Positions 42,327 through 50,768 of a stretch of 64,000 nucleotides of DNA are shown piece by piece. The position numbers and the translations under genes are program-made. The DNA lies in the NCBI GenBank assembly GCA_934278995.1, contig CAKQWM010000009.1, forward strand, positions 1 to 64,000, in the 5' to 3' direction. Position 1 is the first letter of the stretch, and each line of letters opens with the position of its first letter. Origin of the DNA: an uncultured Clostridia bacterium (GTDB lineage: Bacteria; Bacillota; Clostridia; Christensenellales; Borkfalkiaceae). The notes under the pieces were generated by a model. The model saw only the letters and a list, made by a program, of their open reading frames with translations, did not search any database and had not been told where the DNA came from.

Positions 42327-42776
42327 ATGAAAGAAACCGGCAGAGAAGATAAAACCCCTAATGGAAAGGTAAACGATAAAAACTACGTTCAGGCTTTTAA
42401 GTTTTTATTGTTTTCGATTTCTGCGGGGATAATACAGTTGATAAGCGATACGGTTATGCTGGAGGTTTTTAAGTTTCCCGCATGGCTGTCCTATCTGATA
42501 GCGCTTACTTTATCCGTTATATGGAATTTTACGCTTAATCGTAAATTTACGTTTCATTCGGCTAAGAACGTTCCCGTTGCGATGCTTAAAGTGGCGGGAT
42601 ACTATCTTGTCTTTACGCCGCTATCTACGTGGTGGACCAAATATTTTACCGACACGCTTTTCTGGAACGAATACGTTGTCCTGGCTATTACGATGGTTAT
42701 AAACTTTATTACCGAATTTTTGTTTCAAAAATACTTCGTGTTTAACGATAAGCAGGATGATGCGGAAAACGCTTAA
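42327..42776 (+). CDS. GtrA-family membrane protein
   Basis: 149 aa with four membrane helices. GtrA-like proteins flip lipid-linked sugars or help cell-surface glycosylation. FLLFSISAGIIQLISDTVML and NFTLNRKFTFHSAKN are the family blocks. No SD is present; the -10 box is so close that the mRNA should begin within 0-2 nt of the ATG. No glycosyltransferase is adjacent. Confidence 0.8.
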   Translation: MKETGREDKTPNGKVNDKNYVQAFKFLLFSISAGIIQLISDTVMLEVFKFPAWLSYLIALTLSVIWNFTLNRKFTFHSAKNVPVAMLKVAGYYLVFTPLSTWWTKYFTDTLFWNEYVVLAITMVINFITEFLFQKYFVFNDKQDDAENA

Positions 42777-42803
42777 ACGCTCAAAAACAAAAACAGATTA
42801 AAT

Positions 42804-42834
42804 GCCCGATAATCGACCTATAGACGGGCTTTTT
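42804..42834 (+). terminator. terminator containing the dispersed motif, copy 14
   Basis: GCCCG (42804-42808) pairs with CGGGC (42825-42829), then five T. The interior reads CTATAGGTCGATTATCG on the minus strand (42807-42823), the same subvariant as in the 19.06-kb terminator. Confidence 0.8.
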
Positions 42835-42863
42835 ATAAAAAATTACGGTTTTATGGGGGTAAA

Positions 42864-43331
42864 ATGAAAAGTTTTATTATACGACAACCGAAGTGGATAA
42901 GAAATTATTATCTTATTATATTCTTCGCGGCGATTATTTTCGTCGGCGTATTTACGGCGTTACGTTTAAACGGCGTTTTAAAGACGAACGTCTATCTGAC
43001 GCTGACCGTTTTGTCCGCCGTCTTCGCAATATTCGGGTTTTTCGGAATTTCTTTCTATTTTTACGAAAAGTTTTATTATAAAGACGGCGTATATTGTTGC
43101 GTTCGCCCCTTCAGGAAGGCTCAAAAAGCCAATCTGTCCGATATATCGTACGTAAACGTAAAAACGTCGAAAAAAAGATTTTGCGACGTCGAAATCGAGT
43201 TTGTGGGAAAATCAGGCGAAAACCTTATAGTCTTTACCGCGGACGGGTGGATTTTCAAAAACAATATTTTGATTACGAACCTTAAACAAAACAGAATTAA
43301 AATCAACAATTACGTTGCCGAAAAATCCTGA
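42864..43331 (+). CDS. hypothetical membrane protein with PH-like tail
   Basis: 155 aa. Two membrane helices (about 14-65) then a soluble domain of about 85 residues with strands such as DGVYCCVRPF and CDVEIEFVGKS. Not recognised; layout as in the protein at 41678. GGGGGT lies 5 nt before the ATG. Confidence 0.55.
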   Translation: MKSFIIRQPKWIRNYYLIIFFAAIIFVGVFTALRLNGVLKTNVYLTLTVLSAVFAIFGFFGISFYFYEKFYYKDGVYCCVRPFRKAQKANLSDISYVNVKTSKKRFCDVEIEFVGKSGENLIVFTADGWIFKNNILITNLKQNRIKINNYVAEKS

Positions 43332-43379
43332 GCCGTCGCATTATTTTTTCGTATAAACCGCCGACAAGAGGATAAAACG

Positions 43380-43408
43380 TTGACAAAAGAAGTTTTATGG
43401 ACTATAAT
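43380..43408 (+). promoter_or_regulatory. promoter of the DUF308 gene
   Basis: Both boxes are perfect: TTGACA (43380-43385), 17 bp, TATAAT (43403-43408). Confidence 0.9.
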
Positions 43409-43456
43409 ACATTACGTAAATTATAACAAACCGATTATATTCGGAAGGAGCTAATT

Positions 43457-43927
43457 ATGGCAACCAAAAAGAAAATTTCGTTTAAATTAAGCAACGATCT
43501 TATGACCGCTATACTTTACATCGTCATAGGCGTTCTTTGTTGTGTTTTAAAAACACAGGCAATAGACGTTATGTTTACCGTTATCGGCGCTTTATTTGTT
43601 ATTCAGGGCATTTTAAGCGTCGTTGAAAAAGATTGGGTAAACGCCGGTATAAACCTTGTCGTAGGCGTGGTCATCATAGTATTTGCCTGGGTTTTGACGG
43701 ACATAATACTCGTTATTTTCGGTATCCTTATTATTTTAAGCGGCGTTCAGCAACTCGTACCGGCATTAAAGCAAAAAAACATTATGCCTGTCCTCGCCGC
43801 CGCGATAACCATTGCGATAGGTATTATGCTCGTCGTCGCAAAGTATGTTCTTGCGGATTGGATTTTTATCGTAGTAGGTATAATCTTTATCGTCAACGGC
43901 GTTTTGAAACTCCTCGGCAAAAAGTAA
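43457..43927 (+). CDS. DUF308 (HdeD-like) membrane protein
   Basis: 156 aa, six short membrane helices arranged as repeated pairs with the pattern hhGhhhhhxGhxxhh. HdeD relatives are linked to acid resistance in E. coli; function in Clostridia is unknown. AAGGAG ribosome site, own strong promoter and terminator, so it is a single-gene unit. Confidence 0.8.
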   Translation: MATKKKISFKLSNDLMTAILYIVIGVLCCVLKTQAIDVMFTVIGALFVIQGILSVVEKDWVNAGINLVVGVVIIVFAWVLTDIILVIFGILIILSGVQQLVPALKQKNIMPVLAAAITIAIGIMLVVAKYVLADWIFIVVGIIFIVNGVLKLLGKK

Positions 43928-43952
43928 TTCACTTCAATTTTACGAATAAAAG

Positions 43953-43980
43953 AGAAGGCTGAACAAGCCTTCTTTTTTTT
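43953..43980 (+). terminator. terminator of the DUF308 gene
   Basis: AGAAGGCT (43953-43960) pairs with AGCCTTCT (43966-43973), followed by seven more T. Confidence 0.9.
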
Positions 43981-44074
43981 ATTTAAAAAATAAGGATTGA
44001 ACAAAATCGATTTTTATGTACTATTCGGATTTTTGCTATGAAAAAATAAATAGGCACATTTTTTCAAATAAGTA

Positions 44075-44103
44075 TTGACATAAGAACCGATGTGCGTTAT
44101 ACT
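44075..44103 (+). promoter_or_regulatory. promoter of the apbE operon (leaderless start)
   Basis: TTGACA (44075-44080), 17 bp, TATACT (44098-44103). The expected start, 44109-44110, coincides with the GTG start codon. Confidence 0.8.
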
Positions 44104-44108
44104 ATTAG

Positions 44109-45269
44109 GTGTATAATAAATTTTCAGTCAAAAAAACGGTAAAAAAATATTTAACGGCGATGTGTTTTTTCCTCGCTTTTATTGCTTCTTTGTCGGTGTT
44201 TTTCCCTTTTTTATACGCTTGTAAGGGTGAAGGGCAAAAACAAATTATGCTTTTAGGTAGCCCCGTAAGTTATTACGTAACCGATTACGGATATACTGAA
44301 AACAGCATAAAGGACAGGAAAATTTCACAAAGTTTATATGAACTCTGCGAAAGGTTAAATAAAACCTTCAGCACGGAAGAGGATAGCCAAATATCCGCCT
44401 ATAATACCGTTATCGGGCAAAAATCGATAAAAATCGACGAAGATTTTTATTATCTTACGACAATTTTTAATAAGTTGTATTCAAAAACCGACGGCGCGGT
44501 GAATCCGCAGGTAAAATTGTCGGTTGACCTTTGGGGCTTTTCAAAAAGATATAAAGAGCCGAATTATTTGCCGGAGAAAATTTTCGACAGAAAAAGAAAC
44601 GAGGACGGCTCGTTTCCGCTTCCAAAAAGAGAATATATAGAAGGCTTTAAAAAACTTGCGGATTTTTCAAAAACCGTTCTCGAAAAAAAGACTGTGCAAG
44701 GCGATATTCAAAAAACGGAACTATATATTCACAAATCGGATCTTTCCGTAACCATAGACAACCAAACTTATTATTCAGCGCTCGATTATTCCTCCGCCGT
44801 AAAAGGCTATTTTTGCGACGAAGCGAAGAAAATTTTCGCTCGCTTCGGAGTAAAAAACTATTATATATCCGCGGGCGGAAGCAGTATGTATCTATCCGAA
44901 AACAACGCCGCGGAATGGAATTTGAAAATAGTAAATCCTTTTTCCGCTTCCCGCGACGCGTTTATAAGCCTTCCCGTATCGGATAAATTCGTTTCGACAA
45001 GCGGTACTTACGAAAATTATTACGAATTAGGCGGCGTAAGATATTCTCATATAATTGATCCGAAAACCGGTTGCCCCGCTAAAAGCAAAATCGTTTCCGC
45101 GACGGTTATCGGTGAAAACGGCGCATATACGGACGCGCTTTCTACGGCGCTTATAAATCTTGACGACAAGGCTGCGGATTTTATGTCGGGTATGCCGTAC
45201 GATTACGTTCTGATAACCGAAGACGGAAAAGTATTAAGCAACGTTTACGACCGTTTGACTTTTTTATGA
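44109..45269 (+). CDS. apbE: FAD:protein FMN transferase (ApbE), lipoprotein
   Basis: 386 aa. Transfers FMN from FAD onto a Thr of target proteins, notably RnfD and RnfG, whose genes lie 2.7 kb downstream. An N-terminal lipobox (LYAC, C38) places it on the outer face. YSHIIDPKTG and YTDALSTALI (metal and substrate sites) are clear. GTG 44109 has no usable SD, but starting later would remove the basic part of the signal peptide. First gene of a three-gene operon. Confidence 0.9.
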   Translation: MYNKFSVKKTVKKYLTAMCFFLAFIASLSVFFPFLYACKGEGQKQIMLLGSPVSYYVTDYGYTENSIKDRKISQSLYELCERLNKTFSTEEDSQISAYNTVIGQKSIKIDEDFYYLTTIFNKLYSKTDGAVNPQVKLSVDLWGFSKRYKEPNYLPEKIFDRKRNEDGSFPLPKREYIEGFKKLADFSKTVLEKKTVQGDIQKTELYIHKSDLSVTIDNQTYYSALDYSSAVKGYFCDEAKKIFARFGVKNYYISAGGSSMYLSENNAAEWNLKIVNPFSASRDAFISLPVSDKFVSTSGTYENYYELGGVRYSHIIDPKTGCPAKSKIVSATVIGENGAYTDALSTALINLDDKAADFMSGMPYDYVLITEDGKVLSNVYDRLTFL

Positions 45270-45287
45270 TTCGGCGCGAAAACAATT

Positions 45288-45716
45288 ATGATAACAAAAG
45301 TTTCAAAAAAGCCTTTTAAGAAGGCAGATATACTTATTTACGCCGTACTCGTTTTGTTGACGGTGAGTTTGTTTGCCGTTCCGTTTTGCAAAAAAAACGA
45401 TCTGCCTTCGGGGTTTATCGTTTCTTTAAACGGAAAAATCGTCATGACGTCCGATTTTGACGCAAAAACCGTTTCCGTCATCGACGCAAAAGCCGTAACG
45501 AAAATAAGCGACGAGGTTTATAAAATCATATCCGAAAAAGGATACAATTCAATTAAAATAGATTGGGACGCGCATAACGTTACCGTTACCGGAACCGATT
45601 GCGGTACGAGTAAAGAATGTACTCTTATGAGTTTAAAAGGCGGTGAAATAATCTGCGTTCCGCATTCTCTCGTGATAAAACCTACCGGTTTTACGCCCGA
45701 TCCCACGGTTGGTTGA
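45288..45716 (+). CDS. NusG domain II-containing protein
   Basis: 142 aa. One N-terminal membrane helix then an extracytoplasmic NusG_II-type beta domain. Such proteins are commonly found beside apbE and Gx transporters in Clostridia; the role is unknown. A Cys pair (DCGTSKEC) is visible. Only one nt separates its stop from the next ATG. Confidence 0.75.
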   Translation: MITKVSKKPFKKADILIYAVLVLLTVSLFAVPFCKKNDLPSGFIVSLNGKIVMTSDFDAKTVSVIDAKAVTKISDEVYKIISEKGYNSIKIDWDAHNVTVTGTDCGTSKECTLMSLKGGEIICVPHSLVIKPTGFTPDPTVG

Positions 45717-45717
45717 T

Positions 45718-46245
45718 ATGGCTGAAAGAATTACCAAAACGTCGCTTCTTTGCGCTCTTTCGCTCGTGGCGTTTACAATCGAAAATCTGTTTCCGCCTTT
45801 TTTCGTACCGGGCGCAAGGTTGGGCGTCGGTAACGTTTTCGTTGTTTTATGTCTTATATATATCGGATATATCGACGCAACGTTGCTTATAGCGGCGAAA
45901 AGTATTCTTGCCGCAATTTTTGCGGGTAATTTTTTCGCGGTAGCGTATAGTTTTACCGCGGGGATAGTTTCACTTTCGCTTACCTATATTTTATTGAAGT
46001 ATGCCGAAAATAAAGTGTCTTTGATTGCCGTCGGTTCCTTAGCCGCCACGGTTAACAATCTCGTTCAGTTATCGGTTTTTGCGCTCGTAACAAAAAGCGT
46101 CGGCGTTTTTACTTACGCGCCTTATCTTAGCATAGCGGGCGTTTTGGCAGGCGCTTTTACGGGGATTATTTGTCTTTTAATAACAAAGAACGATTTTAAA
46201 TTTTTAGTCCTTAAAACAGATAGGGATTCCATTCGTCATCACTAA
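45718..46245 (+). CDS. Gx transporter family protein (heptaprenyl-diphosphate-synthase-component-I-like)
   Basis: 175 aa, five or six membrane helices, ECF-S-like. FFVPGARLGVGNVFVVLCL and KSILAAIFAGNF are family blocks. It often neighbours Rnf and ApbE genes and is a candidate flavin carrier, an inference. Its last codons are altered: a MITE copy begins at 46221 and replaces the original end. Without the element the frame would finish as TDTAKR and stop; now it reads TDRDSIRHH. An in-frame TTG at 45709 is less likely as start. Confidence 0.8.
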   Translation: MAERITKTSLLCALSLVAFTIENLFPPFFVPGARLGVGNVFVVLCLIYIGYIDATLLIAAKSILAAIFAGNFFAVAYSFTAGIVSLSLTYILLKYAENKVSLIAVGSLAATVNNLVQLSVFALVTKSVGVFTYAPYLSIAGVLAGAFTGIICLLITKNDFKFLVLKTDRDSIRHH

Positions 46246-46514
46246 TTACCTAAAAGGCGTCTTTTCAGCCCTTTTCCGTGACCGCTCGGTCGCAGTACGG
46301 ATAGTACGGCATCCCTTACGCTCACGAAAAATCATCTAAAAATACGCTCTTTTCGGTGCGAAGCATTTTTGCGGCGAAGAAATCGCCTCTTTAGGTTAAA
46401 GTTTTTGCAAGGCAAACGACCGAAAGCGTACTATGGTACGGTGATGGGAGTTTAACACAGCAAAAACCGATTTATTCCCGCAAAAATAATTAGTGATAAT
46501 GATTGGAATCCCTA
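46221..46514 (-). mobile_element. MITE-like element, copy 2
   Basis: 294 bp, inverted relative to copy 1, with the same TAGGGATTCCA ends and TA at both sides. Differences to copy 1 are scattered substitutions, among them in two hairpin loops. It separates the Gx transporter gene from its probable terminator (46527-46563). Confidence 0.85.
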
Positions 46515-46526
46515 CGGCTAAACGAT

Positions 46527-46563
46527 AAAAAAGTCGAATAACGGGCTTATAGGGGAAGTTTTT
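46527..46563. terminator. hairpin containing the dispersed motif, copy 15
   Basis: The minus strand reads CCTATAAGCCCGTTATTC (46553-46536). A-tract and T-tract flanks pair outside, ATAA/TTAT inside. It was probably the terminator of the apbE operon before the MITE landed in between. Confidence 0.65.
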
Positions 46564-46624
46564 AATTTGTAAGCGGAGTTTTTTAAGCCGTTTTCAATAA
46601 AAATAAATCAAAACGACGTATTTT

Positions 46625-46648
46625 CGTTTTCGGCGCTTACCGAAAACG
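46625..46648 (+). promoter_or_regulatory. hairpin next to the rnfC ribosome site
   Basis: CGTTTTCGG (46625-46633) pairs with CCGAAAACG (46640-46648), 3 nt before GGAGG. No T-tract follows. It could control rnf translation or mark a processing site. Confidence 0.5.
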
Positions 46649-46661
46649 AACGGAGGAAACA

Positions 46662-47954
46662 GTGTCAATAAAAAAGCAATCCACGTTCAGGGGAGGCAAA
46701 CACGTCCCCGATCACAAAGGGCTGACGAACGCTAAGAGCATCGAAAGAATGCCCGCGCCGAAAACGGTTTACATATCGCTTGCTCAGCATATAGGAAAGC
46801 CGTCGAAAGTTGCCGTTACGGCAGGCGAAAGAGTAAAAAAAGGTCAGATGGTCGGTGAAGAAGTCGGCTTCATAAGCGCGTGCGTGTATTCGAGCGTTTC
46901 GGGCGTGGTTAAAGAAATCAAAACGATAACGACGCCTTTTGGCGCCGCCGAATACGTAGTTATCGAAAACGACGGACTCGAAGAAGAAATAAGTTTACCG
47001 CCGATTGACAAAGATAGCGGCGCGGAAATTTCGGAGCGAGTCAGAAAAGCGGGCATCGTCGGGCTTGGCGGGGCAGGCTTTCCTACCTACGTCAAAATGG
47101 CGACCAACGACAAAATCGACACCGTGCTTATAAACGGCGCCGAATGCGAACCTTATCTTACGTGCGATCATCGTTCGATGACAGAACGCCCTGAGGAACT
47201 CGTTAAAGGCGCAAGGTATATGGCTAAAGCGCTTAACGCTCGAAATATCGTCATAGGAATCGAAGAAAACAAGCCCGACGCAATTAAAATTTTAGGCGGG
47301 TTTGACGATATTACTGTCGTTCCTTTAAAAAAGAAGTATCCGCAGGGAAGCGAAAAACAGATTATTTACGCCTGTCTTAAAAGAAAGGTCGCGCCGGGCA
47401 AACTTCCGTCGTCGGCAGGCGTTTGCGTATTTAACGTTCAGACGGCGCTACAAACCTACGAGGCGATAGAATTAAACAAACCGCTTTACGAGAGAGTTAT
47501 GACGGTAACCGGCGAAGGAATAAAAGAACCGAAAAACGTTATCGTAAGAAACGGTACGCCGTATTCGGAAATTTTAGAATATTGCGGCGGACTTACGGAC
47601 GGCGCCGTGAAATTGATTGCGGGCGGTCCCATGATGGGGAAAATTCTGCCGTCCGTATCCGGGTACGCAAGAAAAACCGACTCAGGGCTTCTGGTTCTTT
47701 CCGAAAAAGAAACCTCGCTTTTATCTCCCACCGCTTGCATAAATTGCGGAAGATGTAGAAAAGTCTGCCCCATGCGACTTATGCCCATGTATATAGATTT
47801 ATATACGAGAACGGGTAATTACGAAAGGGCGGACGATTACGGCGTGTCAAATTGTTTTGAATGCGGAACGTGCGCTTACGTCTGTCCCGCGAAAAGGGAT
47901 TTGGTCGGCAGCGTTCAACTGTGCAAACGCAAACTAAGGGAATTAAGGAGTTAA
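46662..47954 (+). CDS. rnfC: Rnf complex subunit RnfC
   Basis: 430 aa. NADH-side subunit of the ferredoxin:NAD+ oxidoreductase that pumps Na+ or H+. GGAGFPTYVKM and EPYLTCDHR bind NADH/FMN; two [4Fe-4S] motifs, CINCGRCRKVCP and CFECGTCAYVCP, close the protein. GTG start after GGAGG. First gene of the rnfCDGEAB operon, in the clostridial order. Confidence 0.95.
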   Translation: MSIKKQSTFRGGKHVPDHKGLTNAKSIERMPAPKTVYISLAQHIGKPSKVAVTAGERVKKGQMVGEEVGFISACVYSSVSGVVKEIKTITTPFGAAEYVVIENDGLEEEISLPPIDKDSGAEISERVRKAGIVGLGGAGFPTYVKMATNDKIDTVLINGAECEPYLTCDHRSMTERPEELVKGARYMAKALNARNIVIGIEENKPDAIKILGGFDDITVVPLKKKYPQGSEKQIIYACLKRKVAPGKLPSSAGVCVFNVQTALQTYEAIELNKPLYERVMTVTGEGIKEPKNVIVRNGTPYSEILEYCGGLTDGAVKLIAGGPMMGKILPSVSGYARKTDSGLLVLSEKETSLLSPTACINCGRCRKVCPMRLMPMYIDLYTRTGNYERADDYGVSNCFECGTCAYVCPAKRDLVGSVQLCKRKLRELRS

Positions 47955-47958
47955 AGTT

Positions 47959-48936
47959 ATGGCTAAACTTACAATATCACCGAATCCGCATATAAAAGCC
48001 AAAGATACGACGAAGCGCATAATGATCGACGTCGTAATCGCTCTTTTACCCGCTACCGTAGTCGGAGCCGTATTTTTCGGTTTTTACGCGTTTATTATAG
48101 TCGCGCTTTCTCTGATATCCGCCGTAGCCTCCGAAATCGTTTATTTACTTATCCGAGGCGAAAAGTTTTCGGATATTATGAAGAAATTCGATTTTACTTC
48201 GGCGGTAACGGGGCTTTTGCTCGGACTTAACCTTCCTCCGACCTGTCCCGTTTACGTACCCGTTCTGGGCGCGGTGTTTGCGGTAATCGTAGTAAAAATG
48301 CTTTTCGGCGGCACGGGTAAAAACTTCGTAAATCCCGCCATTGCGGGCAGAGTGTTTTTACTTATAAGTTTTGCAGAAGTAATGACGACCTGGTCTTCAC
48401 CCGCGTTCGCTTCTATAAAGCCTTCCTCTTTGACGACGGGCGCTACTCCTCTCGGTTCTATTATAAAAGGGGAATACGCCGTTTCCGTCCTCGACTTGTT
48501 TTTGGGTACGGGCGTAAGCACGGGCGCGATAGGCGAAACTTGTAAACTTGCGCTTATAGTCGGTTACGTTTATCTTCTGTTGCGGCGCGTGGTTGACTAT
48601 AAACCCCTTATTTATATCGGCGCTACGGGCATCGTGACGGTGATTTTACAAGGCAGTTTTTCTGCGTTTTTGCCGTCAATACTGTCAGGCGGTCTTATAT
48701 TCGGCGCAATTTATATGGCAACGGACTACGTTACCACGCCGAATACTACTACGGGCAATATAATTTATTTCCTGCTACTCGGTGTGCTTACCGCCGTACT
48801 AAGACACCTTAAAGGAACCGAAGTTGTTTCGTATTGCATACTTTTCATGAACTTTTTCGTTCCGCTGATAGACAGAATCATAGTGGCGAAACCTTTCGGA
48901 TACAAGAAACCCGAAAAGGAGGTTAAAAATGGCTGA
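47959..48936 (+). CDS. rnfD: Rnf complex subunit RnfD
   Basis: 325 aa membrane subunit. The flavinylation site is visible as TTGATPLG with T163, which ApbE should modify with FMN. Eight or more helices. Overlaps rnfG by 8 bp. Confidence 0.94.
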   Translation: MAKLTISPNPHIKAKDTTKRIMIDVVIALLPATVVGAVFFGFYAFIIVALSLISAVASEIVYLLIRGEKFSDIMKKFDFTSAVTGLLLGLNLPPTCPVYVPVLGAVFAVIVVKMLFGGTGKNFVNPAIAGRVFLLISFAEVMTTWSSPAFASIKPSSLTTGATPLGSIIKGEYAVSVLDLFLGTGVSTGAIGETCKLALIVGYVYLLLRRVVDYKPLIYIGATGIVTVILQGSFSAFLPSILSGGLIFGAIYMATDYVTTPNTTTGNIIYFLLLGVLTAVLRHLKGTEVVSYCILFMNFFVPLIDRIIVAKPFGYKKPEKEVKNG

Positions 48937-49537
48937 CAAAAAAGAAAGCACGTTAAGATGCGTAATTGTTTTAACCGTTATAGCCGTCATTTGCGGGGTG
49001 TTGCTCGCGGTGCTTAATCCTCTTTTATACGTCGCGCCGACGGCTGACGATATAAGTAAGTATTTCACGCTCGATGAAAACGCTCGCGGTGAGTGGGAAG
49101 TCATAGAGTTAAACGCCGACTTTGCGGGAAAAACTTCCGATAAAAGCGGGGCGGCGGTAAGTCTTTTCGCAAAAACGACGACTGAAAGCGAAACTTATTA
49201 CGGAATACTTATCACGACCAAGGCTTCCGGAAATTTAAGCGAATGTAAGTTCGTGATGTTTTTTACGGCAAGCGACAATAAACTCGTAGATGCGAAAATG
49301 ACCGTTGACGGTACGAGCGGCGGCAAATATTCTTACGAAACCGCTTCCGATAAAAACGCAAACGTAAAAAAGTTTAAAGAATATTACGGGGTAATCGAAT
49401 CCGAAAATCAATTCGACGACGATTATTCCATTCCAAAAGTCGGCGCGACGCTTACGCTCACCGCCGTAGATAACGCCTTTAAAAAGGCGGCGTACTATTA
49501 TTATAACGTCATCGTAAAGGGGGATAAGCCACAATGA
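48929..49537 (+). CDS. rnfG: Rnf complex subunit RnfG
   Basis: 202 aa. One N-terminal membrane helix and an extracytoplasmic FMN-binding domain. The FMN-attachment motif, usually SGATxT, reads VGATLT (T174), so the acceptor Thr is kept but the leading Ser is Val. Overlaps rnfE by 4 bp. Confidence 0.9.
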   Translation: MADKKESTLRCVIVLTVIAVICGVLLAVLNPLLYVAPTADDISKYFTLDENARGEWEVIELNADFAGKTSDKSGAAVSLFAKTTTESETYYGILITTKASGNLSECKFVMFFTASDNKLVDAKMTVDGTSGGKYSYETASDKNANVKKFKEYYGVIESENQFDDDYSIPKVGATLTLTAVDNAFKKAAYYYYNVIVKGDKPQ

Positions 49538-50175
49538 AAAACAAAGTTAAAGACCTTGCTTTGGACGGGCTTATCCGTCAGAATCCGACGTTCAAACTCG
49601 TTCTCGGCACCTGTCCGACGCTTGCGCTTACGACGGCGGCTGTAAACGGCGTGGGTATGGGGCTTGCCGTAACCTTCGTTCTGATGTGTTCAAACGTAAT
49701 AATTTCGCTTTTACGTAACGTTATTCCGTCCAAGGTAAGAATCCCCGCGTACATACTTATTATAGCGACGTTCGTTACCATCGTCAGAATGCTTTTAAAC
49801 AAATTTGCCCCCGCAATAGCAACCGCAATGGGCGCTTATCTTCCGCTCATCGTCGTAAACTGTATCATACTCGGAAGAGCGGAGGCTTTCGCAAGTAAAA
49901 GCCCCGTTGCCGATTCCTTTTTTGACGGATTATTCATGGGGCTTGGGTTTATGCTTGCGTTGACTTTTATGGGCGCTTTCAGAGAAATCTTAGGCGCGGG
50001 GACGATTTTCGGCTTGAAATTATGGGATTTTAAGATCGAATTTTTCATAAATGCGTCGGGCGCTTTGTTCACTTACGCCCTGTTTATTGCATTAATTACC
50101 TATTTCAGCGGTATTTATGATAAAAAAGTCAAACAAAACGGGCTTATAAAAGATAAAGAGGAGGAAGCCTTATGA
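49534..50175 (+). CDS. rnfE: Rnf complex subunit RnfE
   Basis: 213 aa, six-helix membrane subunit, homologous to RnfA with inverted topology. RQNPTFKLVLGTCPTLALTT and LPLIVVNCIILGRAEAFA (with the Cys-carrying half-helix) are typical. A weak motif copy (50138) lies in its last codons. Overlaps rnfA (ATGA). Confidence 0.95.
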   Translation: MKNKVKDLALDGLIRQNPTFKLVLGTCPTLALTTAAVNGVGMGLAVTFVLMCSNVIISLLRNVIPSKVRIPAYILIIATFVTIVRMLLNKFAPAIATAMGAYLPLIVVNCIILGRAEAFASKSPVADSFFDGLFMGLGFMLALTFMGAFREILGAGTIFGLKLWDFKIEFFINASGALFTYALFIALITYFSGIYDKKVKQNGLIKDKEEEAL

Positions 50176-50753
50176 ATTATTTTACGATAATTTTTACGGC
50201 GATGCTTTCCGCCAACTTCGTTCTGGTTAAATTTTTGGGTATCTGTCCCTTTCTGGGCGTTTCCAAAAATTTAAAAAGCGCGCTCGGTATGGGTATAGCC
50301 GTTACCTTCGTTATGACGATAACGTGCCTCATAACTTACCCTCTATATACGCTTTTGTTGGTTCCACTCGGCGTCGAATATCTCGAAATAATAGTATTTA
50401 TTTTCGTTATAGCGGCGTTGGTTCAGATAATAGAAGTTATCATAAAGAAAATATCCAAACCCTTGTATAACGCGATGGGCGTATATCTTCCGCTTATTAC
50501 CACCAATTGCGCCGTTTTAGGCGTTGCCGAAATCTGTATAGCGGGCGATATCGTTTCAAACCTTTCAGGCGCGTTAACTTACGGGCTTTTCGGCGGATTG
50601 GGTTTTACGCTTGCTATGGTTCTGATGAGCGGTATGCGCGAAAAACTCGATACTCTTTCTTTACCGAAGTCGATAGAAGGTTTTCCCGCGTCGATGCTCC
50701 TTGCATGCTTTATGGCGATGGCGTTCAACGTTTTCGTCGGAATATCGTTTTAA
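50172..50753 (+). CDS. rnfA: Rnf complex subunit RnfA
   Basis: 193 aa, six membrane helices. NFVLVKFLGICPFLGVSK and LPLITTNCAVLGVAEI are signatures; the Cys residues of the two half-helices form the intramembrane [2Fe-2S] site with RnfE. Confidence 0.95.
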   Translation: MNYFTIIFTAMLSANFVLVKFLGICPFLGVSKNLKSALGMGIAVTFVMTITCLITYPLYTLLLVPLGVEYLEIIVFIFVIAALVQIIEVIIKKISKPLYNAMGVYLPLITTNCAVLGVAEICIAGDIVSNLSGALTYGLFGGLGFTLAMVLMSGMREKLDTLSLPKSIEGFPASMLLACFMAMAFNVFVGISF

Positions 50754-50768
50754 GGGGAGGGGAAAACA

